Assembly (NCBI RefSeq): GCF_005405925.1
Contig: NZ_BJHV01000001.1
Span: 248,001-312,000 of the forward strand
DNA: 64,000 nt
Reading direction: 5' to 3'
Source: Streptomyces antimycoticus
GTDB lineage: Bacteria > Actinomycetota > Actinomycetes > Streptomycetales > Streptomycetaceae
Positions 18,739 through 27,596 of this stretch are shown here, piece after piece. A program made the position numbers and the translations under genes. Under the pieces are notes generated by a model that had not been told where the DNA came from, did no database searches, and saw only the letters and a list, made by a program, of their open reading frames with translations. Positions within the stretch are counted from its first letter, which is position 1. Every line of letters starts with the position of its first letter.

Positions 18739-19926
18739 ATGCCGACGATGATTGTCATCGGACATAGGGACGGTCTGGACCAGGCACTGCAGCGCCGAGG
18801 CTTGGATCCCTTCTATATCGCGCAGGCGCCGGCGAACACACCAAAGGGCCGACGCTTCAGGTGTGTCACCGACATGGAGAACGCCCAGGAGATATTGCGC
18901 GCAGCGCTCTCCGCACCCCTCGATGATATAGCAGGAGTGCTGACCGTCCATGAAATGGGCGTCTTCGGGGCAGCCTATCTGCGGCAGCAGTTGGTCCTTC
19001 CCGGCAACACCGATTCGAAGGCAACGCTCTATTTCCGGGACAAGTACCTGCAGAAGAGCAAGTTGCCGCCGCAGGTCAAGCGAGCACGCTGCCGATATGT
19101 GCCCGTCGGTACGTCCTTCACGGATCTTGCCAACGACCTGGGAGACGTCTTCGTGGTCAAGCCGGCGACCGGAGCCGGCGCCCTCCGCACGAGCATCGTC
19201 CGATCCCCGGACGAATACGCGCAGGCCGTGCAGTTGTTCTCCGGGCAGTCGGATGTCGAGATCGTCGCCGAGTCCTTCATAGACGCCTCGGAAGTCTATA
19301 TAGACGGCATCTGGAAGAACGGCGACCTTCAATGGTCGTCCATGAGTCGCAACCACATATCACCGCTAAGTGCTGTACAGGGCGGCGTCCTGGCCGCCCA
19401 CATACTGGACAGAAAGCGGTATTCACCACTCTTCCAGCAAGCGGAGACGCTCGCCAGACAGGCACTCACAAGCCTCGACGCGCCGGATTGCGTGTTCCAT
19501 CTGGAAGCGTTCACAGAGGAAGCGGGACTGACTTTCGGTGAGTGCGCCATCCGTCTCCCGGGGGCGCTCTCCCCTCAGATCAATAAGCTGACATTCGGCG
19601 TCGATCTCTTCGACGTCGAAATCAGCCTCGCGCTCGGGGAAGAGGTGACCCAGCCACTGGACAGCAGTGACCCGGATCGCTTCTACGGCTACATCCTTCT
19701 CCGTCGCCCGAAGAACGGCAATTTGACGCAGAGAGATTTCGAACGCCACTTCCCTTTCGATGAGATCCAGTATTCTTCGTCACCTGATGCCCCGGTCGGG
19801 CCGTATGGCCGCGTTGGACAGGCAATCGTATCCGATCAGGATGAGCTGAAGCTGCAGCAAACGATCGAGGAAATCGTGCGATTCAACGAAGTCGGCAGCG
19901 GATATCCCGAGTCCCCGGGCGAGTAG
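18739..19926 (+). CDS. ATP-grasp domain ligase, substrate unknown
   Basis: A 395-residue stand-alone ATP-grasp protein. ATP-binding elements are FVVKPATGAGALRTSIVRS (residues about 144-162) and VEIVAESFIDASEVYIDGIW. The metal/catalytic strand is FHLEAFTEEAGLTFGECAIR (about 251-270), with the E-x-A-x-R end typical of carboxylate-amine ligases. ATG 18739 follows GGGGGAGACAAGA. Its codon use is noticeably less GC-biased than its neighbours, and no partner gene stands beside it. It resembles amino-acid ligases or peptide-tailoring enzymes, but the product cannot be inferred. Confidence 0.82.
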   Translation: MPTMIVIGHRDGLDQALQRRGLDPFYIAQAPANTPKGRRFRCVTDMENAQEILRAALSAPLDDIAGVLTVHEMGVFGAAYLRQQLVLPGNTDSKATLYFRDKYLQKSKLPPQVKRARCRYVPVGTSFTDLANDLGDVFVVKPATGAGALRTSIVRSPDEYAQAVQLFSGQSDVEIVAESFIDASEVYIDGIWKNGDLQWSSMSRNHISPLSAVQGGVLAAHILDRKRYSPLFQQAETLARQALTSLDAPDCVFHLEAFTEEAGLTFGECAIRLPGALSPQINKLTFGVDLFDVEISLALGEEVTQPLDSSDPDRFYGYILLRRPKNGNLTQRDFERHFPFDEIQYSSSPDAPVGPYGRVGQAIVSDQDELKLQQTIEEIVRFNEVGSGYPESPGE

Positions 19927-20007
19927 TCTCCGACGGTGTCGGCGAAGCGGGAAACGCCGGACGCGTCGCGAGCGGCGAGGCCGCTTCCGGGAAGGAGAGG
20001 GAAGACC

Positions 20008-20230
20008 ATGGCAGACGAGCAGGCCAAGGCACCGGACAGCCACCGCCGTGCGGGTCGCCCTCTGGCGGGCGATGCATGTCCAGGTCGACCCACCGCCGCA
20101 CGTACTCGACGACGAGATCGGCCTGCGGCTGGCGGCCCCCGACAACGACTGGCGCCGCCGCGCCGACACGAATCCGCACGCCACCAGCGGGTTCCGGGCG
20201 GCCATTGTGGCCCGCACCCGTTTCATCGAG
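20008..20230 (+). pseudogene. SAM-dependent methyltransferase (LCMT/TIGR00027 type), N-terminal stump
   Basis: ATG 20008 follows GGAGAGGGAAGACC. After about 12 codons and a one-base slip near 20040 the protein reads AVRVALWRAMHVQVDPPP, then DEIGLRLAAPDNDWRRR and FRAAIVARTRFIE. This is the characteristic N-terminus of actinobacterial leucine-carboxyl-methyltransferase-like enzymes, before the SAM-binding domain. Homology stops abruptly at about 20230, where the sequence becomes the 3' side of an opposite-strand gene. Only about a quarter of the enzyme remains. Confidence 0.68.
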
Positions 20231-20624
20231 TTGCTCGGCGTCGGCCAGCGGTCCGGCGACCTCCTCCAGGGCCATGCGCAGCATGCCCGGATCAGTGAAG
20301 AGCAGCTGTTCTGTGGGCGTGCGGAGCCAGCGGGAGCCGCAGCGGTAGCCGTTGAGCCAGGGAACGGTCAACACGTCCCCGGTCCGGTACACCATTACGC
20401 CCATCTTGTGGGCGCCGGGCCAGCCGTCGGCCCCGCCTGACTTGATGAACCACACCATTTGCGGGCGCGTCGGGTCCTCAAGGACAGCGCCATTGCGGCC
20501 GGCCAGATTGGCGAGGACGTGATAGCCCCAGGTGTTCGGCGTCGCGACGGCGTTCCAGGTCTCATTGGCGCGCATCAGGTCGATCGGCTGCTTAGGCAGA
20601 AGGCTGGCGAGCGCAGGCCACTCA
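20228..20624 (-). pseudogene. Conserved hypothetical protein, truncated at its 3' end
   Basis: The coding frame runs from about 20620 (EWPALASLLPKQPIDLM) through NETWNAVATPNTWGYHVLAN, QMVWFIKSGGADGWPGAHK and RTPTEQLLFTDPGMLRMALE to about ADAEQLDE. It then enters the methyltransferase stump read backwards. A ribosome site (AGAGAGG) is present, but the in-frame codon there is AAG ACG TAT GAG, so the start looks lost or misread; the first in-frame ATG is at 20575. I recognise it only as a streptomycete protein of unknown function. Confidence 0.5.
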
Positions 20625-20806
20625 TACGTCTTCCTCTCTGGCGTTCGTGCTATTGCATTCCGCCGACGTGAGCATCGGGGCGGAGGGAAGGGGCGGGCCG
20701 CTGGCCTCAGGCGCGTCCGGTGAGAGTCGGGCTGTCGGCGGCCCGCCCGGTCATGGCGAGAGCCCGCAACATCGTGTACCGCCGCGTACAGAGGCCAGGC
20801 TCACCC

Positions 20807-21073
20807 TCAAAGAAGTGCCGCATCCGCTACAGGCAGCCCGCCATGGGCGGTCCGGCGCGCCGGGATAATCCTCATCCGGTCGAGTCCTGCCTGCCGCAAT
20901 TCCCACAGCACCGAGTCCACCTGTGCGCCTGGGTCCCACCGAAGAGGCAGTTCCTTGTCAGGGATGGGGCCGAAGGTGCCGTTCGCGCTGCGGGCTTCGT
21001 GTGAATCGCCGCCGAACAGCAGGCCCAGGCTGGCCCACTGGCGGTTGTCCTCACGACTTGTTTGAGTGTTCAC
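20807..21073 (-). CDS. Hypothetical protein (second of a coupled pair)
   Basis: An 88-residue protein starting at GTG 21073, inside the stop of the preceding gene (4-bp GTGA overlap). It contains WASLGLLFGGDSHEARSANG, PIPDKELPLRWDPGAQVDSV and LWELRQAGLDRMRIIP. The composition is balanced and coding-like, with no membrane segment. It is not recognised. The coupling suggests it works with the 70-residue protein upstream. Confidence 0.5.
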   Translation of the reverse strand: MNTQTSREDNRQWASLGLLFGGDSHEARSANGTFGPIPDKELPLRWDPGAQVDSVLWELRQAGLDRMRIIPARRTAHGGLPVADAALL

Positions 21074-21282
21074 GGGGCTTCCCCTCCCGCTGCTTGTTCG
21101 AAAGGCACTCCGGCGGCCAGGGCAGTCTGCAGGAAGTGACGGCCTCGCGCGGCTTCGTCGCCGGTGTAGTAGGAGACGAAGCCGATCCCCTCTTCCACGA
21201 CCAGGTCGTGCCCGTGGAGCGTCATTCCGTACATGAGGCTGGCGGGAGGTATCACCCCAGCTTCCAAGGGCACGACTAGCAT
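21070..21282 (-). CDS. Hypothetical protein (first of a coupled pair)
   Basis: A 70-residue protein starting at ATG 21282. The sequence includes MLVVPLEAGVIPPASLMYGM, EEGIGFVSYYTGDEAARGRH and FLQTALAAGVPFEQ. An in-frame stop lies 10 codons upstream, so no long extension exists. It is translationally coupled to the next gene by a 4-bp overlap. No family is recognised. Confidence 0.5.
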   Translation of the reverse strand: MLVVPLEAGVIPPASLMYGMTLHGHDLVVEEGIGFVSYYTGDEAARGRHFLQTALAAGVPFEQAAGGEAP

Positions 21283-21913
21283 CTGCGGCCCCTGTGGCGA
21301 GGCGGCTAGCTAGGCCAGAGAGCTGATGCGGCGCAGCCTGGGCGTCTCCCGCGTGGGAGGCGCCCTCCATGCTGTTCGAACGAAAGGTGAACGCCCGGCA
21401 GATGGCGAGATGTGCCGGGCTCGCCGCGCTGTTGCCGGAGCCAGGCGGCCCGCCTCTTGCGGGCGATTGCACTCCGTAATCCGGCTTCCCCGGGACGGCG
21501 GGCCGCGGCGGCAGCGGCGGCTTCACTGTGTCGCTGGGTACGAGCTGATACCGATACTGACTTCGGCGTTTCGGGGTCTGGATCTGTGTAGCAGGCACAG
21601 CAAGGCGGCGCGTGTGCGGTCACAGTCAGGTAGCCCAGTCGGAGCGGCACGGCCGACCATCATTCCGCGCCATCGACAGCCCGCGAGCTGCGTGCGACGC
21701 GGTGGGCAGCGGATCGGTGCCCGCTTAGGACGCATCGGGGCGCGCCGGGATCCGTGACGACCGGCGCTTTCCCGACAGATGTCAAGCAGCCATCCATGCC
21801 GGACGGGACGGTCTTACGTCGCACGGTATCCACAACCGCTGGGCAGGACTACGCTGTGGGGTGGCCCCAGTCCCCGGTATCGATGCTGTGTCCTGCTCCC
21901 GGGGAGGCCCACC

Positions 21914-22189
21914 GTGTTCGTCCTGCTCCTCATCCTCATCATGGTCCTGTTCGGCTTCGGCTTCCTCAATCCCATCTGGTGGGTGGCCGCGGCGGTGTTG
22001 GTCTACGGCGCCCCCCACGGCCGCGATCGTGGCGGAGGCCGGAGCCGTAGCGACAGTTCCGACCTCGGGGACTACCGGGACTACCAGGAGCGCCGGAATC
22101 GTCAGGAAGGCTGGGACCGCCGCTACAGCCGCCAGAACCGGGCGCGCTGGCGGCGCGAGGACCGTCGGGACCGCGAACACCGCAGGTGA
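21914..22189 (+). CDS. Small membrane protein with basic tail
   Basis: A 91-residue protein starting at GTG 21914 after GGGGAGG. A single hydrophobic hairpin (residues about 1-32, LLLILIMVLFGFGFLNPIWW then AAAVLVYGAP) precedes a tail of about 55 Arg, Asp and Gln-rich residues with repeated RR/RD motifs. It is the first gene of the block leading into the ANTAR and PRC-barrel genes. Function is unknown. Confidence 0.6.
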   Translation: MFVLLLILIMVLFGFGFLNPIWWVAAAVLVYGAPHGRDRGGGRSRSDSSDLGDYRDYQERRNRQEGWDRRYSRQNRARWRREDRRDREHRR

Positions 22190-22273
22190 ACCGCGAAGTG
22201 GCCCGATGGCCACGGGGTCTGGGCACAGCTTCAGCCAGGCTGGACACGTCGAGATGGTTAAGAGGTACATGCC

Positions 22274-22665
22274 ATGCAGCGCGCAAGCGTGATTCAAGAG
22301 GAGTGGTGGGAGCAGCGGGCCGAGGCCACGTGGGGAACGCACCTGCGGGCCAGGACGTCGTCGCACTGCGTGCCGAGAACGATCAGTTGCGGCGGGCGCT
22401 GGCCGGCCGTGCGGTCATCGACCAGGCCCGCGGCATGGTGATGGTCCTGACCCCCTGCCGCCGCGGGGCAGCCGGGGACCTGCTGGTGGATGTCTCACGG
22501 CAGTGCGACGCCAGACTTCCGGAGGTGGCCGCGGCGTTGGTCGGCGCCTGGGAGGGCAAGCCGCTCCCGGGCCGTATACAGCGGGAGCTGTGTCGTACGC
22601 TGCGGCGATTTCACGCGGAAAACCAGGGGTGCGACTCACGACAACCGGGCGGATCGTCCAGGTAG
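22274..22665 (+). pseudogene. ANTAR-domain protein 1 (frameshifted)
   Basis: ATG 22274, with AGAGGT just upstream, opens MQRASVIQEEWWEQRAEATW. One added base near 22350 joins it to LRAENDQLRRALAGRAVIDQ, then ARGMVMVLTPCRRGAAGDLL and PEVAAALVGAWEGKPLP. ANTAR domains bind RNA as dimers and prevent transcription termination. Here the usual GAF or receiver sensor is missing and only a short helical lead is present. A paralogue with the same core lies 0.8 kb downstream. Confidence 0.72.
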
Positions 22666-22674
22666 GGAGAGGCC

Positions 22675-23031
22675 ATGATTCACGCGGCCGACGTCCGAGA
22701 ATGGCGCAACCACGATGTCGTCGACATCGAGTCACACAAGATCGGTGTCCTTGAGGCGGTCTATGTGGACACCACCACCGATGAGCCGGCCATGGCCACG
22801 GTACGGACCGGACTGCCTACCCGGCATCGTCTGGTCTTCGTCCCTATCGAGGACGCGATCGCCGGGCCGGGCTATCTCAGGGTCGGCTATGTCAGAACGC
22901 TGGTGAAGCAGGCCCCTTCGATCGGCACCGATGACGTGCTGCCCGCCGAACAGGAGGAAGCAATCTTCAAGCACTACGGACTGGCCTACAAGCCCGGTGG
23001 GGCCGGCGAACGGCAACTGGCGCGCCGCTGA
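22675..23031 (+). CDS. PRC-barrel domain protein
   Basis: A 118-residue protein with a PRC-barrel fold (HKIGVLEAVYVDTTTDEPAM, RHRLVFVPIEDAIAGPGYLR) and an acidic C-terminal segment (LPAEQEEAIFKHYGLAY). ATG 22675 follows GGGAGAGGCC, 9 bp after the ANTAR gene. PRC-barrel proteins bind RNA or proteins and often sit in stress operons. It lies between two ANTAR genes, and all three run in the same direction, so co-transcription is likely. Confidence 0.88.
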   Translation: MIHAADVREWRNHDVVDIESHKIGVLEAVYVDTTTDEPAMATVRTGLPTRHRLVFVPIEDAIAGPGYLRVGYVRTLVKQAPSIGTDDVLPAEQEEAIFKHYGLAYKPGGAGERQLARR

Positions 23032-23070
23032 CCACCTACGGACAGGATGACTGCCCTGTGAGGTACGCAC

Positions 23071-23432
23071 CATGCACCAGGGTGACCCCGCCCCGTGAAG
23101 AAGCGCGGCTGTTGAGGACTGTGCCTTCAGCGGAGGACGCCGCTTTGCTGGCCGAGGTCGCCGAACTGCGCTCCAGGAGCGAACAGTTGGGGCAGGCGCT
23201 GGAGAGCCGTGCGGTGATCGACCAGGCACGCGGCATGGTGATGGTCCTGGCGCCGTGTTCCAGCAACCGGGCCTGGGACCTGTTGGTGGACGTGTCGCAG
23301 CACTGCAACATCAAGCTCCGGGACGTGGCTGCGGCGCTGGTCGCCACGACGAAGGACCGGAGGCTCCCGGAACCGATACAGCGGGAGCTGCGCCGAGCAC
23401 TGCGGCGCCTCCATATGGCGGACCGGAGATGA
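23071..23432 (+). pseudogene. ANTAR-domain protein 2 (possibly frameshifted)
   Basis: The core reads VAELRSRSEQLGQALESRAV, then IDQARGMVMVLAPCSSNRAW and LRDVAAALVATTKDRRLPEP, close to ANTAR protein 1. ATG 23071 has GTGAGG 8 nt upstream, but its frame (MHQGDPAP) ends unless one C is added to GCCCCG near 23090. Alternatively translation begins at GTG 23058, giving an unbroken 124-residue frame. As with protein 1 there is no sensor domain, so activity would depend on dimerisation or a partner. Confidence 0.75.
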
Positions 23433-23520
23433 CGGCGTACATGCGCAGGGGACGGCACCGGGAGCTGTGAGCCCAACTCTCCGGTGCCTTCGTCCAGGTT
23501 CACTGGCGCAAGGGCATGGG

Positions 23521-24239
23521 TCAGGACCCCAGACCGGCTAGGGGTTCCGAGTCGTCGATGAAAGCACGGGCCACGTCTGCCAGGCGCCGATTGTGAGCGC
23601 GGGCGTAACCACGCAGCGCGGTGAACGCCTGCTCCATGTCGATGCCCTGGCGTTCGGCGAGTTTCCCCTTGGCCTGCTCGATCAGTACCCGGCTGTTCAA
23701 CGCCCTCTGCAGCTGTTCGTTGAGCACCGTGCTGCGATGGACGGTGCGTTGTTGCAGCAGGCTGATGGTGGCGACGTCGGCCAGGGCCTGGGCGATGGGT
23801 GCGGCGGCCGGGTCGAAGGGCCGGGGGTGGTGCGGAAGAGGTTCAGCGCGCCGACGACCTCGTCCCGCAAACGCATCGGCAATGCCTGGACTGCCGCGAA
23901 CCCGCTGCGCTGGGCCGCCACCGCGAGGCGCGGCCAGCGGGCGGTCACCGTACTGAGGTCGGGGACGATCACCGGTGTGCCGGTGCGGAAGCACTCGAGG
24001 CAGGGGCCTTCGTCGTTTTGGAGCTGGAAGAGCTCCAGCAGGCGCACCTGTTCGTCGGAGGCAGCCATGACGCGGAGTTTTCCGTCCCGGTCGGCGAGCA
24101 GCACCCCGGCGGCGCTCGCGTCGAGCATGCCGACGCAGCGGTCGGTCAGCAGGCGCAGGAAATCGATGAGGTCGAAGTCGGCGACGAGGTTGTCGGCCAG
24201 CTCGACGAAGGTCTTGGCCAGAAGCTGTTGATCCATCAT
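23521..24239 (-). pseudogene. GAF-ANTAR protein 1 (frameshifted)
   Basis: A sensor-plus-antiterminator protein of about 240 residues. The GAF domain (residues about 10-150) includes FDLIDFLRLLTDRCVGMLDA, NDEGPCLECFRTGTPVIVPD and VGALNLFR. The C-terminal ANTAR domain reads ALNSRVLIEQAKGKLAERQG and FTALRGYARAHNRRLADVAR. The two parts are in different frames, joined by one missing C in GGCCCTTCG near 23819. ATG 24239 is preceded by GAAGG. It is transcribed toward the ANTAR-only genes. Confidence 0.82.
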
Positions 24240-24314
24240 GGGCACCTTCGGTTGAGACTAGTTCCTGCCCGAAGGGGCGGGAAGTACGGCACGTTCGTCG
24301 GCCGGCACCGATAC

Positions 24315-25072
24315 CTACTCCTCCTCGGTCTGATCCGGCGGCGCGTCCGGGGAGAAACGAAGCCGACGGGCCACCACGTCCGCGGCCACGTCGGCGAGCC
24401 GGCGTCCCTGCGCATAGGCGTAGGCGCGGAGCCGGACGAAGGCTTCTTCGATGCCGACTCCGAGTTGAACGGTCAGGATGCCGCTGGCCTGGTCGATCTC
24501 CGCCCGGTACGCGCCCAGGTCCTCGAAGCTGTGGTCCGGCATCGGCCCACCGGTCGGCGCGCCCGTCTCGTCGAGCCTTGTATCGAGCAGGAGCAGCGTC
24601 GCGAGATCGGCGAACGCCATTGAGTCGGCCAGTTCCTCCGTGTCCAGTACGGTCGGAACGTCGGCGTACAGGTCCAGAACTCCCGGGCTGATCGCCCCCA
24701 GCTGCAGGGGGAGCGAGAACACCGCGCGGGCTCCGGCTTCCAGGGCCGCATCGGCGAACACGGCCCAGTGATCCTGCAGTTCGGTAGTGAGCAGATCGGG
24801 TGTCAGGACGGCCGAGCCGCGTAGATAGGCGTCCACGCAGGGCCCTCACCCAACGTGAGCTGGAGCTCTTCCAATTGCTTACTGATGTCGTCGGTGCTGC
24901 ACAACGGATGACTCGCCGCGGTCCGGGACATCGCCGACAGCCCGGCCCCGCCGACCGGCAGCCCGGCCACGGCCGCGGTGCACACATCCACCACACCGAC
25001 CCGGGCACCTCGTCGGACCGCCTGTTCGGCCACCAGCAACCGAATGCGGGCCGACCGGCTGTCAGGCCCCAC
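24315..25072 (-). pseudogene. GAF-ANTAR protein 2 (frameshifted)
   Basis: A second GAF-ANTAR protein of about 252 residues. The GAF part (LEELQLTLGEGP, DAYLRGSAVLTPDLL, ARAVFSLPLQLGAISPGVLD) switches frame near 24841, where one C added to GGCCCTGCG restores GEGPCVDAYLRG. The ANTAR part is YRAEIDQASGILTVQLGVGI then EEAFVRLRAYAYAQGRRLAD. I prefer GTG 25072, which follows GGAGG and overlaps the preceding gene by 11 bp; ATG 25108 is possible. It lies in one apparent operon with the GNAT-like and STAS genes. Confidence 0.78.
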
Positions 25073-25733
25073 TCGGGCCACCGCCTCCAGGCATCGTGAC
25101 GAGGCCATCCAGCCTCGCCATGATGCGTTCCCCGAGGGGAAATATCAGCGCGCGGAACGTGGTGGAGCCCGCTGGCCTGCGAAGCTCTCCGACGTCCAGC
25201 CACCCCCAGGAGCGGAGCGCAGCGAGAGTCGGGCGATCGGCCTGGTCCACCAAGGTGGCGCCAAGTGATGCCTGGTGGTCGGTCAGCAGCCGCCCCTGCA
25301 AACGACGGGCGAGACCTCGGTCCTGCGGGTGCGGCCCGATCAGGATGTCGTCGAACACGAAGGCGCTCCCAGCCGCGGTGAGTTGCTCGATGCTGCGCGG
25401 CAATGGTCCTTCGAAGCCGAGCCACCAGGAGCCGTCGCCGCGTACCGGGAATCCGAAGGCGCATCCCGTCAGGCTGTCCGTCCCTGCGATCACCATGCCG
25501 AATCCCAATCGGCGCATATCCGTAGTGAGACGGCCCAAGAAGTTCTTATGGCTGGGACGGCGATATGGATCACCCGGCGCCGTTACGCGGGACTCCACAT
25601 ACAGATCCGCCAGATCCTCACGCAGGCCCTCCGCCAGCCAACGGTTCAGCCGACGCATCCGCACCGGAGCCATGGCGGAGGGCTCGCCGTCCCCCGGCTT
25701 CCGTGACTGTCCCCATCCGGGTTCGGCCGTCAT
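25062..25733 (-). CDS. GNAT-like acyltransferase domain protein
   Basis: A 223-residue protein from ATG 25733, which overlaps the preceding STAS stop as ATGA. The N-terminal part is helical (RRLNRWLAEGLREDLADLYV). The C-terminal half resembles a degenerate GNAT core (DDILIGPHPQDRGLARRLQG for the CoA-binding turn, then TLVDQADRPTLAALRSWGW). It is common beside STAS and ANTAR genes in Streptomyces. Substrate and even catalytic status are unknown. Confidence 0.65.
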   Translation of the reverse strand: MTAEPGWGQSRKPGDGEPSAMAPVRMRRLNRWLAEGLREDLADLYVESRVTAPGDPYRRPSHKNFLGRLTTDMRRLGFGMVIAGTDSLTGCAFGFPVRGDGSWWLGFEGPLPRSIEQLTAAGSAFVFDDILIGPHPQDRGLARRLQGRLLTDHQASLGATLVDQADRPTLAALRSWGWLDVGELRRPAGSTTFRALIFPLGERIMARLDGLVTMPGGGGPSGA

Positions 25734-26152
25734 CGCCATCGCCCGAGAACAGGCGCAAGCGGGACAGACCGGTGCGGCGGGGCTGGAAGTGGCGCGGCCG
25801 GCGTGTCGCCGAGAGGAGGTGGCAGGTGGCCGAACGGAAGGCCGAGGAGCAGGAACCCGCAGCCAGCGAGGTCGAGAATCCAGGCCAGCATCGTCGGAGG
25901 GTGGTGCAGTCGCAGGGTCCCGCCGACCACGGTGGTCTGCTGCGCAGCGCGGAGGAATGCGTTGAGTCCGCTGCAGTCGCAGAAGGTGACGGGGGTGAGG
26001 TCGACGTCGATGGTGCGGATACCTTCTCGCAAGCACCTCTCCAGGGACACGCGCACCAACGGCGCGGATTCGAGATCGATCTCACCGGCCAGAGTGATCA
26101 GCGCCCGTTCCCTTCGGTCATGGCGGTAGACGGTGAGCAGCGGCAGGGGCAT
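25730..26152 (-). CDS. STAS-domain protein (anti-sigma factor antagonist type) 1
   Basis: A 140-residue protein. The STAS core shows RRERALITLAGEIDLESAPL and a phosphorylatable-serine motif DCSGLNAFLRAAQ. The C-terminal hydrophobic stretch (LAWILDLAGCGFLLLGLPFG) and a Pro-rich tail extend it beyond the usual length of about 110. ATG 26152 is preceded by GAACCGAGGCGTC, the same 13 bases found before STAS protein 2 at 27935. It is likely to sequester an anti-sigma factor in general-stress signalling. Confidence 0.85.
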   Translation of the reverse strand: MPLPLLTVYRHDRRERALITLAGEIDLESAPLVRVSLERCLREGIRTIDVDLTPVTFCDCSGLNAFLRAAQQTTVVGGTLRLHHPPTMLAWILDLAGCGFLLLGLPFGHLPPPLGDTPAAPLPAPPHRSVPLAPVLGRWR

Positions 26153-26557
26153 GACGCCTCGGTTCGGAAGACCATCCGACAGCGGGCGCGGTGGTGCCGG
26201 AGTCCCGGCCCCCTGAGCGCGCTCCCGGCAGGGGCGAATTCGGCGGAGGCAGAGCAACGGCCGGTCCGACAGCCTGCACAGCAGGACAGAGGACCCACCC
26301 AGTTCCCTCCAGGGATGCGCCGCGGGACAGACGAAGAATCCGCACCCCGCAGCCATCGTGTTCAGCAACAGCATGCCGCCGGGGTCTGGGACGTCTACAC
26401 AGCAGCGTAGTCCTCGAGTCGTGTGATGGAAGGCCCGAAGCACCCCAATCCCAGGATGTGGACGGTGCAATAACGCGGTGGCGCGTACACATCCGAGGCA
26501 CCGCACGGTACTCGAATGTGAAGCACTCGTGACGGCCGCACCTGGGTGCGGCACCGG

Positions 26558-27304
26558 TCACGCTACGGACGGCGGCAGTGCCGTGGAGGGGGCGGGGAAG
26601 ACGACGGTGGTGTTCTTGTCCACGCCAATCTCCACCAGGCTCTGCAGATCGCGCAGTTGGAGGGCCAGGGGGTGGGTCATCATCGTGTCCAAGGCGTCGC
26701 CGAGCGCGGCGGCCGCCAGAGACTCGCCCTCGGCGTTGATGATCTTCGCTCGCTTCTCCCGCTCGGCCTCGGCCTGGCGGGCCATGGCGCGCTTCATGGT
26801 GTCGGGCAGCTGGATGTCCTTCAGCTCGACCAGCGTGACCTGCACGCCCCACTCGACGGTCGTGACGTCGAGGATCTCGCGGATGTCGAGGTTGATGCGG
26901 TCGGTCTCCGACCGTGTCTCGTCGCGGGTGTGCTGTCCGACGACTTTCCGCAGGGTGGCCTGGGCGATCTGGTTGATCGCCGCTTGCACGTTCTCGACGG
27001 CCACGACCGACTTCACCGCGTCGACCACGTGGAAGTAGGCGACCGCGGACACGTCGACGCTCACGTTGTCCCGGGTAATGATGCCCTGGGACTGGATGGG
27101 CATGGTGACGACCCGCAGCGACACCCCGTGCAGGGCGTCGACGACCAGGATGATGAAGCGCAGACCCACGGAGCGTGTTCCGACGAGCCGGCCGAAGCGG
27201 AACAGCACTCCGTTCTCGTACTGCTTGACGACCTTCACGGAGAGGGCGAGGCCGAGGAGGGCCACGAGGCCGATCACGACGATGAGAACGATCAGGGCTT
27301 GCAC
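26558..27304 (-). CDS. Slipin (SPFH/band 7 membrane protein)
   Basis: A 248-residue stomatin/slipin. One N-terminal membrane segment (IVLIVVIGLVALLGLALSV) precedes an SPFH domain (YENGVLFRFGRL, IQSQGIITRDNVSVDVSAVA, NLDIREILDVTTVEWGVQVT) and a coiled-coil (MARQAEAEREKRAKIINAEG). Slipins organise membrane microdomains and are membrane-stress genes in actinobacteria. The frame is intact. It is transcribed alone or toward STAS protein 1 across a gap of about 400 bp. Confidence 0.93.
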   Translation of the reverse strand: MQALIVLIVVIGLVALLGLALSVKVVKQYENGVLFRFGRLVGTRSVGLRFIILVVDALHGVSLRVVTMPIQSQGIITRDNVSVDVSAVAYFHVVDAVKSVVAVENVQAAINQIAQATLRKVVGQHTRDETRSETDRINLDIREILDVTTVEWGVQVTLVELKDIQLPDTMKRAMARQAEAEREKRAKIINAEGESLAAAALGDALDTMMTHPLALQLRDLQSLVEIGVDKNTTVVFPAPSTALPPSVA

Positions 27305-27596
27305 GTAATGCTCCTCTGGACGAGGGCCACGGGGTGCGGGGAGTTCCCGGCGCCCGTCCGGTCTGGCGTACGGTTCGCCGGGAATCCGGCCGGAGTGACC
27401 GTGCCACGGGCAAGGCCAGCCATGACCGGGCCGGGCAGCCGCACGATCCCCCGATCCCCGGCCACTCCAGGGCTGGACCGCGGCGTGGGGCGGCGGTGGC
27501 CACGACCTGGGTGGCGGAGGCAGTGAGCTGCTCGGCGCTCCACGACAGCGCTCCGCCGAAGCCCCGCCAGGAGGGCCGACTGATCAACTCTATTCC

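Noticed and set aside
21283..21913. Open frames of 70-143 codons in a 630-bp gap
   Set aside because: They have no ribosome site, no family pattern and Arg/Pro/Ala-heavy composition. I see nothing convincing in this stretch.
22185..22290. A possible longer N-terminus for ANTAR protein 1 from 22186
   Set aside because: That upstream part overlaps the previous gene's end and is Arg-rich. The ATG at 22274 with its ribosome site and a one-base repair gives a better protein.
23521..25464. A 647-codon minus-strand frame
   Set aside because: It is coding only over the ANTAR end of GAF-ANTAR protein 1. The remainder crosses GAF-ANTAR protein 2 and the GNAT-like gene out of frame.
27304..27596. The gap between slipin and STAS protein 2
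   Set aside because: Checked for a missed small gene. Frames are short or antisense-like, and no terminator or promoter motif stands out.
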